A DNA stretch of 7,442 nucleotides from Chromatiaceae bacterium (GTDB lineage Bacteria; Pseudomonadota; Gammaproteobacteria; Chromatiales; Chromatiaceae): contig JAFGTZ010000407.1 in NCBI GenBank assembly GCA_016938795.1, positions 1 to 7,442 on the forward strand, given 5' to 3'. Shown here one piece after another: positions 1 through 7,364 of the stretch (position 1 is the first letter of the stretch; each line of letters opens with the position of its first letter). The position numbers and the translations under genes are program-made. The notes below the pieces were generated by a model. The model did not search any database. It saw only the letters and a program-made list of their open reading frames with translations, and had not been told where the DNA came from.

Positions 1-235
1 CAGGCGCCTGACTCTCCGCTTCATCACCCTCATCCCCTGAGGAAGCCGCGCAGTCTACTCGAATATTTTAAACCGTCAAGCGTTTATCCTCTAGCTAGCT
101 TTCATCGCTAGGTTTTGCGCATCGGGGATTTGGGCTGTCTGTCTCGCTGAGCCTTGCCCTCATGGGTTGTTAGTCGTCTGGAGACGTCTTGCTTTAAGCT
201 TGGATCTTCCATGAGTTGGACAGGTGTTTCCAAAA
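1..235. other. Leader region without a recognisable gene
   Basis: I see no supportable gene here. The forward frame from position 1 stays open only to a TAG at 109-111 and its 36 residues are not recognisable; the next frame ends at a TGA at 38-40. An AT-rich patch around 60-90 is the least GC-rich stretch of the window and is a reasonable place for the promoter of the downstream HNH gene, but no -35/-10 pair is clear enough to call. Short palindromes occur at 1-10 (CAGGCGCCTG) and 175-186 (CGTCT, GG, AGACG), both too short to interpret. Confidence 0.5.
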
Positions 236-649
236 ATGTCGCAAACCGAACCGCCGCGCCATGCACGAACCGGCAAGGCCATTGATACCAATAAACTGGA
301 TCGCATCGTGGCAAATGCGCGTCAATCGAGAGAGGAGCGCGAGGCCGGTTATCGCGAGCAGGCGCTTAAGCTCTATCCTTGGGTATGCGGACGCTGCGCG
401 CGTGAGTTCACGCGTGAGAATCTGCGCGAACTCACAGTGCATCATAAGGATATGAACCACGACAATAATCCGCCCGATGGCAGCAACTGGGAGCTGCTCT
501 GTCTCTACTGCCACGACAACGAGCATCAAAAATACGAGGAGCATCTCGCCGCCCAAGGTGCTGGGCGCGCGCACTCACAGCGGGCCGCAAAGCCCTCGAC
601 ACACAATCCCTTTGGGCAACTCGCCGACTTGCTGAACAAGGGCGATTAG
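236..649 (+). CDS. yajD: YajD-family HNH nuclease-domain protein
   Basis: This is a 137-residue protein resembling E. coli YajD, a small HNH-domain protein whose cellular substrate is not established. The match is strongest from about residue 38 (GYREQALKLYPWVCGRC) through DGSNWELLCLYCHD to EHQKY. Two CxxC pairs (C51/C54 and C89/C92) should bind a structural zinc. The HNH core is formed by H69-H70, N84 and the H93/H97 pair. The N-terminal 35 or so residues are longer and more polar than in E. coli YajD (about 115 aa). The C-terminus ends in an NPF...LLNKG segment that also resembles the E. coli tail. I chose ATG 236 because AGGTG at 222-226 lies about 9 bases upstream; GTG 224 would add four residues (141 aa) but has no well-placed ribosome binding site. 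HNH folds are usually nucleases, but DNA cleavage by this protein is inferred only from the domain. The family is found as a lone chromosomal gene, and nothing nearby suggests a phage or restriction role. Confidence 0.92.
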   Translation: MSQTEPPRHARTGKAIDTNKLDRIVANARQSREEREAGYREQALKLYPWVCGRCAREFTRENLRELTVHHKDMNHDNNPPDGSNWELLCLYCHDNEHQKYEEHLAAQGAGRAHSQRAAKPSTHNPFGQLADLLNKGD

Positions 650-655
650 CGCCCT
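639..655 (+). terminator. Short hairpin over the yajD stop codon
   Basis: AGGGCG and CGCCCT form a perfect 6-bp stem around an ATTAG loop that contains the yajD stop codon. No T-tract follows, so intrinsic termination is doubtful. It may be only a coincidence of GC-rich sequence, or a weak 3'-end structure in a transcript that continues into rlmKL. Confidence 0.2.
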
Positions 656-735
656 CTGTCAGCCAGGTCGTCGTCCCCCGAACACAGCCGCTGACGCAAC
701 TGCCGCCAGCTTGGTTAATGGAGTCCTCCTCCCGC

Positions 736-2931
736 ATGTCTCTCCACACCTTTTTTGCCTCTGCCCCCAAACACATGGGCAGTCTGCTTGCCGAGGAGCT
801 GATCGGCCTTGGTTTGGCAGACGCCACCGAGACCCGTGGCGGGGCGCGCTTCACGGGCGATCTGGAGGCGGGATACCGCGCCTGTCTCTGGTCGCGGGTC
901 GCCAACCGCATTCTTCTGCCCCTGGCCGAGGCCCCCGCGCAGAATGCCGATGAACTTTATGCCGCCGTGCGCGATCTGCCCTGGGAGGATCACTTCAGCC
1001 CGGATCAATGCTTCGCGGTGCAGTTCGACGGCACCCTGCCCGAGACCTCGCACCGCCACTTCATCACACTGCGCGTCAAGGACGGCATCGTCGATCGCTT
1101 CATGGCGCGATCCGGACGCCGCCCCAGCGTCGAAACCGAGAAGCCCGATCTGCTCATCCATGTCCATGCCCATCAGGGACTGGCCACCCTCAGCCTCGAT
1201 CTCGCCGGCGGCTCCATGCATAGACGTGGCTATCGCTCAGAGGGCTCGGCGGCACCGCTGAAGGAAAATTTGGCCGCCGCCCTGCTGCTGCGCGCCGACT
1301 GGCCGCGCATCGCCGCCGAGGGCGGCGCCCTGCTCGACCCCATGTGCGGCTCGGGAACCCTGATCATCGAAGGGGCCCTGATAGCCGCCGACATCGCCCC
1401 CGGTCTGCTGCGCCCCCGCAGTGGCCACGACGGCTGGGCGGGGCGGGATACCGCCGCGTGGCAACGTCTGCGCACCGAGGCCGAGGAGCGGCGCGCGCGC
1501 GGACTTGAGCGACTGGGATCACTGCGCGGCTACGACCGCAACCCGCACGCCATTCGGGTCGCGCTGGCCGATCTGGGGCACGCCGGGCTGGCCGGACGCG
1601 CCCATTTCGAGCGCCGCGAGCTGGCCGACTGTCATCCTGGTCGGGCCGAGGATCGCGGTCTCGTCATCGTCAATCCGCCCTATGGTGAGCGGCTCGGCGC
1701 CGCTGAGGATCTCGCCGCGCTCTATGCACGGCTTGGGTCGGTGTTGCGCGAGCGCTTCATGGGCTGGAACGCCGCCGTCTTCACCGGCGCACCGGAGCTT
1801 TGCCATAACATGGGGCTGCGCGCGCATCGCACCCATAGCCTTTTCAATGGCCCTATCGATTGTCGGTTGCTGCATTTTCGCATCGAGCCCGAGGCACTCA
1901 GAACCCATCACCCGCGCCCCCTGCCGCCCGAGGCGCGCGGCGAGGGCGCGACCATGCTGGCTAATCGACTAGCGAAGAATCTGCGCAGCCTCGCCAAGTG
2001 GCGCCAGCGCAGCGGCATTGACTGCTATCGGCTCTATGATGCCGATCTCCCTGAATACGCCTTCGCCATCGACCTCTATGAGGGCGAGCGCCGTTGGGTG
2101 CATGTGCAGGAATACGCGGCGCCTGCCTCGGTCGATGCAGAGCGCGCGCGCCAGCGTCTGCGCGAGGCCCTGGGGGTGATCCCCGAGGTGCTGGAGATTC
2201 CCCCGACCCAGCTCTTCTACAAGGTCCGTCGCCAGCAAAAGGGGCAGAGTCAATACGAGCGCCTGGCCGAAACCCAGCGCTTTCATGAAGTGAAGGAAGG
2301 CGGCTATCGTTTTCTGGTGAACTTCGAGGACTATCTCGACACCGGGCTCTTTCTCGATCACCGCGACACGCGCCGCCGGCTTGGCGAACTGGCGCAGGGC
2401 CAGCGTTTTCTCAATCTGTTTGCCTACACCGGCGCCGCGACCGTCCATGCCGCAGGCGGCGGGGCGCGCACCACCACGGTTGACATGTCGCGCACCTATC
2501 TCGACTGGGCCAGGCGCAACCTTGACCTCAACGGTCTCGACGGCCCGGCGCACGACTTCATTCAGGCCGATTGTCTTGCCTGGATCGAACAGATGGATGG
2601 GCAGCGGCGTTTCGATCTCATCTTTCTCGACCCGCCAAGCTTCTCGACCTCAAAGCGCATGCAGGGCACTCTCGACATCCAGCGCGATCATGTACGCCTC
2701 ATCCGCAGCGTCATGCGCCTGCTCGAACCCGGCGGACTGCTCGTCTTCTCGAACAATCTGCGTCGCTTCCAACTCGATCGCGAGGCGCTCGCCGATTTCA
2801 GTCTCAGCGACATCAGCCGCGCCACCCTCCCGCGCGACTTCGCCCGCAATCCCCGCATCCATCAGTGCTGGGAGATTCGGCACAAGACGCCCGATGCACC
2901 TGATGCCGCCTCCAATCCCTGGCGCCGCTAA
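736..2931 (+). CDS. rlmL: Bifunctional 23S rRNA (guanine-N2 G2445 / N7 G2069) methyltransferase RlmKL
   Basis: This cytoplasmic enzyme methylates domain V of 23S rRNA from S-adenosylmethionine. In E. coli the N-terminal half (RlmL) makes m2G2445 and the C-terminal half (RlmK) makes m7G2069. The order here is the same: a THUMP-type RNA-binding region at about residues 45-155, a first methyltransferase with LLDPMCGSGT (D201 in the SAM loop) and the catalytic NPPYGERL motif (N313), a linker, then a second Rossmann methyltransferase with NLFAYTGAATVHA (from about 560), TTTVDMSRTYLDWA, and DPPSFS (D632). The length of 731 aa is slightly above E. coli (702), because of a proline-rich linker around 390-405 and a C-terminal tail of about 18 residues after HQCWEIR. 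I chose ATG 736 because MSLHTFFAS aligns with the E. coli N-terminus and GGAG at 720-723 lies upstream; ATG 718 would add six residues (737 aa) and cannot be excluded. Both active sites look intact. Confidence 0.96.
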   Translation: MSLHTFFASAPKHMGSLLAEELIGLGLADATETRGGARFTGDLEAGYRACLWSRVANRILLPLAEAPAQNADELYAAVRDLPWEDHFSPDQCFAVQFDGTLPETSHRHFITLRVKDGIVDRFMARSGRRPSVETEKPDLLIHVHAHQGLATLSLDLAGGSMHRRGYRSEGSAAPLKENLAAALLLRADWPRIAAEGGALLDPMCGSGTLIIEGALIAADIAPGLLRPRSGHDGWAGRDTAAWQRLRTEAEERRARGLERLGSLRGYDRNPHAIRVALADLGHAGLAGRAHFERRELADCHPGRAEDRGLVIVNPPYGERLGAAEDLAALYARLGSVLRERFMGWNAAVFTGAPELCHNMGLRAHRTHSLFNGPIDCRLLHFRIEPEALRTHHPRPLPPEARGEGATMLANRLAKNLRSLAKWRQRSGIDCYRLYDADLPEYAFAIDLYEGERRWVHVQEYAAPASVDAERARQRLREALGVIPEVLEIPPTQLFYKVRRQQKGQSQYERLAETQRFHEVKEGGYRFLVNFEDYLDTGLFLDHRDTRRRLGELAQGQRFLNLFAYTGAATVHAAGGGARTTTVDMSRTYLDWARRNLDLNGLDGPAHDFIQADCLAWIEQMDGQRRFDLIFLDPPSFSTSKRMQGTLDIQRDHVRLIRSVMRLLEPGGLLVFSNNLRRFQLDREALADFSLSDISRATLPRDFARNPRIHQCWEIRHKTPDAPDAASNPWRR

Positions 2932-2950
2932 GTACTGGCGCCGCTAAGTA
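2919..2950 (+). repeat. 16-bp tandem duplication spanning the rlmKL stop
   Basis: The unit CTGGCGCCGCTAAGTA occurs twice back to back (2919-2934 and 2935-2950) with no mismatch. The first copy encodes the last residues (W-R-R) and the TAA stop of RlmKL. The second copy lies entirely downstream and reads in another frame, because 16 is not a multiple of three. It looks like a simple slippage or duplication event that left the protein unchanged. Confidence 0.9.
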
Positions 2951-2972
2951 AAAGCCAAGAGATGGAGCGCCT

Positions 2973-3003
2973 TTGACGCAACGCCATGAATTACTTCATG
3001 GCG
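2973..3003 (+). promoter_or_regulatory. Candidate promoter/operator of the efflux operon
   Basis: A TTGACG hexamer at 2973-2978 matches five of six positions of the sigma-70 -35 box. It is followed immediately by a perfect inverted repeat at 2982-3003: arms CGCCATGAA and TTCATGGCG, 9 bp each, around a TTAC centre. The repeat would cover the spacer and the expected -10 region, where no good TATAAT-like box is visible. The arrangement suits a repressor such as those of the TetR or MarR families that often control RND pumps, but no regulator gene is in the window. No T-tract follows on the forward strand, so an rlmKL terminator is less likely. Confidence 0.4.
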
Positions 3004-3074
3004 ACCAGAAATCCCTTGTGACTTGTCGCGCTGGCACACATGATGACAGTACCAACCTTTGTTTTCTCGCGACC

Positions 3075-3079
3075 GGGGA
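3075..3079 (+). promoter_or_regulatory. Ribosome binding site favouring the ATG at 3088
   Basis: GGGGA lies eight bases before ATG 3088. No comparable purine run precedes the upstream in-frame ATG at 3040. This supports an adaptor start that puts the signal peptide directly at the N-terminus. Confidence 0.5.
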
Positions 3080-3087
3080 CACCTGGA

Positions 3088-4173
3088 ATGTCTGCTTTTC
3101 CCGCCAATGTAGTGCGGCTTCTATGCATCTTGCTTGGCATCGCCGTGCTACATGCTGAGCATGCGCTGGCCAAGGAGCCGCCGGGCGTGATCGTAGCCGA
3201 GGCGCGACTGGAATCCATCGCCGAGCGGGTCGAGGCGCTTGGCACCTTGCGCGCGCGCGAGTCTCTGGTCATCACCTCGACCGTCACCGAGACGGTCTCG
3301 GCGCTGCATTTCGAGGATGGGCAGCGCATCGAGACAGGCGCCCTGCTGGTGGAGATGACCAGCAACGAGGAGCATGCCCTGCTCGAAGAGGCGCGGGCGC
3401 GCCTGGATGAGGCCGAGCGCCAGCATCGGCGGGTGCGCTCACTGGTCGCGCAGGGCTCAGCCTCGCGCTCGCTGCTCGATGAGCGCCAGCGCGACCTGGA
3501 GGCTGCGCGCGCGATGCTCGGGGCGCTGGAGTCGCGTCTGGCTGATCGCATCATCAAGGCGCCTTTTTCCGGGGTGCTCGGGTTGCGCGCCATCAGCCAG
3601 GGGGCGCTGGTTGAACCCGGCGACATCATCACCACGCTCGACGACGACAGCCTGATGAAGCTCGATTTTCCGGTGCCGAGCCGCTATCTCGCCGCGCTCG
3701 CGCCCGGGCTTCAGATCGAGGCGCGCAGCCGCGCCTGGTCCGAGCGAATCTTTCGTGGCGAGGTGAGCGCCATCGATAGCCGCATCGATCCGGTCACACG
3801 CGCCATTCAGGTGCGCGCCCTGTTGCCGAATCCCGAGCATCTGCTGCGCCCAGGTCTCTTGATGCGGGTCGAGTTGCTGGCCGCGCCGCGCGAGGCTGTG
3901 GTGGTGCCCGAGGCCGCCCTGGTGCAGGAGGCTCAATCGCACTGGGTGCTGGCGCTGGCCGATGCGAGCGAGACACCGCGCGCAGAACGCCGCGCGGTCG
4001 AGATTGGCCAGCGCGGTGCAGGCTGGGTGGAGATTCGCGCGGGTCTCAATCTGGGCGAGCGGGTCATTGTAGATGGACAAGAGCGTACCCGCCCGGGCGA
4101 GGCGGTGCGCGTGCTGGCCGTGGATGACGGACGCCGCCCCCTGCGCGATCTGCTCGGGGAGCCTCGACCATGA
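3088..4173 (+). CDS. RND efflux pump periplasmic adaptor subunit (membrane fusion protein)
   Basis: This AcrA/HlyD-type adaptor links the inner-membrane RND permease to an outer-membrane channel. With the chosen start it has 361 residues. Residues 1-28 form a signal peptide with a hydrophobic core and an ALA cleavage site before KEPPG; the cysteine at 13 has no lipobox, so the protein is probably not lipid-anchored. Two lipoyl half-motifs (about 58-93 and 154-185, the second starting IIKAPFSGVLG) flank a short alpha-helical hairpin (about 94-153) rich in Glu, Ala and Arg. Its tip carries R115-x3-L119-x6-S126, the spacing of the AcrA RLS motif that contacts TolC. A beta-barrel domain and a membrane-proximal domain (RPGLLMRVEL, VVVPEAALV, GLNLGERVIVDG) complete the protein. 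ATG 3040 would add 16 residues ahead of the signal peptide and lacks a ribosome binding site. The stop overlaps the permease start. Substrate cannot be inferred. Confidence 0.9.
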   Translation: MSAFPANVVRLLCILLGIAVLHAEHALAKEPPGVIVAEARLESIAERVEALGTLRARESLVITSTVTETVSALHFEDGQRIETGALLVEMTSNEEHALLEEARARLDEAERQHRRVRSLVAQGSASRSLLDERQRDLEAARAMLGALESRLADRIIKAPFSGVLGLRAISQGALVEPGDIITTLDDDSLMKLDFPVPSRYLAALAPGLQIEARSRAWSERIFRGEVSAIDSRIDPVTRAIQVRALLPNPEHLLRPGLLMRVELLAAPREAVVVPEAALVQEAQSHWVLALADASETPRAERRAVEIGQRGAGWVEIRAGLNLGERVIVDGQERTRPGEAVRVLAVDDGRRPLRDLLGEPRP

Positions 4174-7100
4174 TGCTCTCCGACCTTTCCATTACTCGCC
4201 CGGTTTTTGCCACGGTGCTCTCGCTGCTACTGGTGGCCTTCGGTTTGGTGGCCTTCGACCGACTGCCGCTGCGCGAATATCCCGACATCGACCCCCCGGT
4301 GGTGTCCATCGACACAGTCTATCCAGGCGCCGCTGCAAACGTGGTCGAAACCCGCATCACGCGCCTGATCGAGGATCGTATCGCGGGCATCGAGGGCATT
4401 CGCACCCTGGAGTCGAACAGCGAGGACGGGCGCTCGCGCATCAGCGTGGAATTCGACATCGGGCGCGATATCGACGGCGCGGCCAATGACATTCGTGACC
4501 GGGTCTCAGGCGTGCTCGATCAACTGCCGGTCGAGGCCGAGCCGCCCGATATCCAGAAGGTCGATAGCAGCGACGATGTCATCCTTTGGATGAATCTGGC
4601 GAGCGATCGCCTTAGCCTGCCCGAGCTGAGCGACTACGCGCGGCGCTATCTCATTGATCGCTTCTCGGTGCTCGACGGAGTGGCGCGGGTGCGGCTTGGC
4701 GGCAGCCAGGTGTATGCCATGCGCATCTGGCTTGATCGTCAGGCGCTGGCCGCACGCCACCTCACGGTGGCCGATGTCGAGGAGGCGCTGCGCGCCGAAA
4801 ATCTGGAGCTCCCTGCCGGCTCGATCGAATCGCTCGACCGTCAGTTCAGCGTGCGTGTGCAACGCACCTTCGCCACCGCCGAGGATTTTGCCCGGCTGGT
4901 GCTCGCGCGCGGCGAGGATGGCTATCTGGTGCGGCTTGGCGATGTGGCCCGGGTCGAGCGTGGCACCGAGGAGGACCGCACCCTCTTTCGCGGCAATGGA
5001 GAGGCCATGGTGGGCCTGGGGATCATCAAACAATCAACCGCCAACACCCTTTCCGTGGCCGATGCGGCGCGCGCCGAAATGGAGCGCCTCAACCCGACCC
5101 TGCCCGAGGGCATGGAGCTGCGCCAGAGCTACGACCGCTCCATGTTCGTGCGCGAGGCTATCAAGGAGGTTTATAAAACACTCGCCATTGCCATCGGCCT
5201 GGTGGTGCTGGTGATCTTTCTCTTTTTGGGCAACGCACGCGCCATGCTGGTGCCCGCTGTCACTGTTCCAGTCTCGCTCATCGCCACCTTTCTGGTGCTG
5301 CTCGCGCTGGGCTTTTCGCTCAACATCCTGACTCTGCTCGCCCTGGTGTTAGCCATCGGACTGGTGGTAGACGACGCCATCGTGGTGCTGGAGAACATCC
5401 ACCGCCGCATGGAGCAATTCGGCGAGACGCGACTGGTGGCAGCCTATCGCGGCACGCGTCAGGTAGGTTTCGCGGTGATCGCCACCACCTTGGTGCTCAT
5501 CGCGGTCTTTGTGCCCATCGCCTTTCTGCAAGGTGATCTGGGGCGCCTGTTCAGCGAATTTGCGCTCACCATGGCGGCAGCGGTGTGCTTCTCCTCACTG
5601 ATCGCGCTTTCGCTCTCGCCCATGCTCGCCTCGCACCTCCTGCCTCCAAGCAGCGAGCGTCACCCCTTCACGGATGCCATCGACACCGCCTTTCAATGGA
5701 TGCGCCGTGGCTACAGAGGTCTGCTTGGCTGGCTGCTCGCTCGCCCCTGGCTGGTATTGCTGGCGCTGCTTGGCACACTTGCCGGCGCCTGGTGGCTCTT
5801 CGAGCAACTGCCGCGCGAATACACCCCGGCTGAGGATCGCGGGGCCTTTTTCATCATGGTCAATGGCCCCGAAGGCGCGTCTTTCGACTATATGCGCGAG
5901 TACATGGACGAAATCGAGCGCCGTCTCATGCCCTATGCCGACTCGGGCGAGGTGCGCCGCCTGCTGGTGCGAGCGCCGCGCAGTTTCTCTAATACTGAAA
6001 ACTTTAACTCGGGAATGGTCATCCTGGTGCTCAACGACTTCGGCAAACGCCGTCCGGCACAGGTCATCATGAAGGAGATCCGCGCGCGTCTCTCCGACCT
6101 GCCAGGGGTGCGCCCTTTCGTCGCCATGCGCCGAGGCTTTGGCGGCAGTGTCGGCAAGCCGGTGCAGTTCGTCATCGGCGGGGGCAGCTACGCAGAGCTG
6201 GCCGAGTGGCGCGACATCCTGCTCGCGGCCATCGAGCGCGACAATCCTGGCCTCATCGGCATCGACTGGGACTATAAGGAAACCAAACCGCAGCTGGAGG
6301 TGCGCATCGACTACACGCGCGCCGCCGACATGGGCGTCACCGCTGGCAGCATCGGACGGACCCTGGAGACCATGCTCGGTTCACGCAAGGTCACCACCTA
6401 TCTGGACAATGGCGAGGAATATGACGTTATTCTGGAGGGTGAGCGCGCGGGTCAACGCACACCAGGCAGTCTGGAGCATCTTCAGGTGCGCTCGGCGCGT
6501 GGCGGAGAACTCATCCCCCTGTCCAATCTGGTCGAGATCGAAGAAAACGCCGGTTCGGGCGAACTCAACCGCTACAACCGTATGCGCGCCATCACCATCG
6601 AGGCCAATCTTGAGGACGGCGTGGCGCTCGGCGCGGCGCTCGCCGATCTGGAGGCCAAGGTGCGCAGCCTGCTGCCCGAACATGCGCGCATCGACTACAA
6701 AGGCCAGAGTCGCGATTTCCAGCTTGGCAATCAGGGGCTCACGCTGGTGTTCGGGCTCGGGGTGCTGGTGGTCTTTCTGGTGCTGGCCGCGCAATTCGAA
6801 AGCTGGATTCATCCGCTGGTGATCATGCTCACCGTGCCGCTTGCCATGGCCGGCGCCCTGTTTGGACTCTGGCTGTTTGATCAGTCACTCAATATCTACA
6901 GTCAGATCGGGCTCATCATGCTGGTGGGGCTGGCAGCCAAGAACGGCATCCTCATCGTTGAGTTTGCCAATCAGCTTCGCGATCAGGGCCGCGAGTTCCG
7001 CGCCGCCCTGCTGGAGGCCTGCGACACCCGTCTGCGCCCCATCGTCATGACCGGCATCACCACCGCCGCCGGTTCGGTGCCGCTGCTGCTGTCTAGCGGC

Positions 7101-7274
7101 GCAGGCTCCGAGACGCGCGCGGTCATCGGCATCGTCATACTGGCCGGAGTGCTTGCCGCCACCTTCTTCACCCTCTTCGTGGTGCCCGTCGCCTACGACC
7201 GACTGGCGCGACGCACCGGCTCACCGGGCGATAGACAACGGCAACTGGAGCGTGAGATGCGCGATGCGGGTTGA
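4170..7274 (+). CDS. RND multidrug efflux permease, HAE1 (AcrB-like) family
   Basis: This is the proton-driven inner-membrane transporter of a tripartite efflux pump, 1034 residues long (AcrB has 1049). It starts with the usual LSITRPVFA, and TM1 covers about residues 9-29. A first periplasmic domain follows, then TM2-TM6 (about 336-484), TM7 (about 525-545), a second periplasmic domain, and TM8-TM12 (about 857-1008). The proton-relay residues are present: D401-D402 in GLVVDDAIVVLENI of TM4, K924 in GLAAKNGILIVEF of TM10, and R954 and T961 in the RLRPIVMT segment. This points to a functional H+ antiporter of the drug-exporting class and not to a metal (CusA-type) pump. GGGGAG at 4156-4161 is the ribosome binding site, and the ATG overlaps the adaptor stop (ATGA), so the two are translationally coupled. 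The Phe-rich drug pocket of AcrB does not look conserved: the F178 position reads as G177. The exported substrates therefore cannot be predicted. There is no outer-membrane factor gene downstream. Confidence 0.96.
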   Translation: MMLSDLSITRPVFATVLSLLLVAFGLVAFDRLPLREYPDIDPPVVSIDTVYPGAAANVVETRITRLIEDRIAGIEGIRTLESNSEDGRSRISVEFDIGRDIDGAANDIRDRVSGVLDQLPVEAEPPDIQKVDSSDDVILWMNLASDRLSLPELSDYARRYLIDRFSVLDGVARVRLGGSQVYAMRIWLDRQALAARHLTVADVEEALRAENLELPAGSIESLDRQFSVRVQRTFATAEDFARLVLARGEDGYLVRLGDVARVERGTEEDRTLFRGNGEAMVGLGIIKQSTANTLSVADAARAEMERLNPTLPEGMELRQSYDRSMFVREAIKEVYKTLAIAIGLVVLVIFLFLGNARAMLVPAVTVPVSLIATFLVLLALGFSLNILTLLALVLAIGLVVDDAIVVLENIHRRMEQFGETRLVAAYRGTRQVGFAVIATTLVLIAVFVPIAFLQGDLGRLFSEFALTMAAAVCFSSLIALSLSPMLASHLLPPSSERHPFTDAIDTAFQWMRRGYRGLLGWLLARPWLVLLALLGTLAGAWWLFEQLPREYTPAEDRGAFFIMVNGPEGASFDYMREYMDEIERRLMPYADSGEVRRLLVRAPRSFSNTENFNSGMVILVLNDFGKRRPAQVIMKEIRARLSDLPGVRPFVAMRRGFGGSVGKPVQFVIGGGSYAELAEWRDILLAAIERDNPGLIGIDWDYKETKPQLEVRIDYTRAADMGVTAGSIGRTLETMLGSRKVTTYLDNGEEYDVILEGERAGQRTPGSLEHLQVRSARGGELIPLSNLVEIEENAGSGELNRYNRMRAITIEANLEDGVALGAALADLEAKVRSLLPEHARIDYKGQSRDFQLGNQGLTLVFGLGVLVVFLVLAAQFESWIHPLVIMLTVPLAMAGALFGLWLFDQSLNIYSQIGLIMLVGLAAKNGILIVEFANQLRDQGREFRAALLEACDTRLRPIVMTGITTAAGSVPLLLSSGAGSETRAVIGIVILAGVLAATFFTLFVVPVAYDRLARRTGSPGDRQRQLEREMRDAG

Positions 7275-7298
7275 GGCAATCCACCAAGGCTCGCCTTT

Positions 7299-7322
7299 CC
7301 CCTCACCCCAACCCTCTCCCCC
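7299..7322 (-). repeat. G-quadruplex-type motif downstream of convergent genes
   Basis: The forward strand is a pure C/T/A tract. Its complement has four G-runs (5, 3, 4 and 4 G) separated by loops AGA, TT and TGA, which fits the canonical G3+N1-7 quadruplex pattern. From memory, similar strings recur in intergenic regions of many proteobacteria, often as half of a longer palindrome; here only one half is present. It lies 24 bases after the permease stop. Confidence 0.6.
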
Positions 7323-7330
7323 AAACGCAA

Positions 7331-7362
7331 ACCGGGCGGTCCGCTTTCGCGAACCGCCCGGT
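7331..7362 (-). terminator. Strong GC hairpin between convergent genes
   Basis: ACCGGGCGGT at 7331-7340 pairs perfectly with ACCGCCCGGT at 7353-7362. After one C/A mismatch, three more pairs close a four-base TTTC loop. Read on the minus strand, the stem is followed by TTGCGTTTGGGG, a loose T-rich tail, so it best suits termination of the leftward gene that ends at 7404. On the plus strand no T-tract follows, but the stem could still protect or end the efflux operon transcript, whose stop is 56 bases upstream. Confidence 0.65.
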
Positions 7363-7364
7363 CT

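Noticed and set aside
95..116. CTAGC/GCTAG hairpin followed by GTTTT, possible terminator of an upstream gene
   Set aside because: The stem is only 5 bp and AT-containing with a 7-base loop, and no upstream coding end can be recognised.
175..189. Overlapping palindromes CGTCT-GG-AGACG and AGACGTCT upstream of yajD
   Set aside because: Too short to separate from chance and not matching a regulator site I know; it does not fit the CTGT-N8-ACAG form of a LexA box.
2986..3021. Twelve-codon reading frame (MNYFMATRNPL) inside and after the palindrome, a possible leader peptide of the efflux operon
   Set aside because: No ribosome binding site precedes it, and its start and second ATG are produced by the inverted repeat itself.
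3032..3049. TGGCAC resembling the -24 element of a sigma-54 promoter
   Set aside because: The required GC ten bases after the GG is GA here, and no TTGC-like -12 element is present.
3457..4080. Long open frame on the minus strand (about 207 codons) across the adaptor gene, and a similar one at 1969-2553 across rlmKL
   Set aside because: Both lie opposite genes with clear family motifs; their composition reflects GC-rich codon bias of the sense strand and no known domain is seen.
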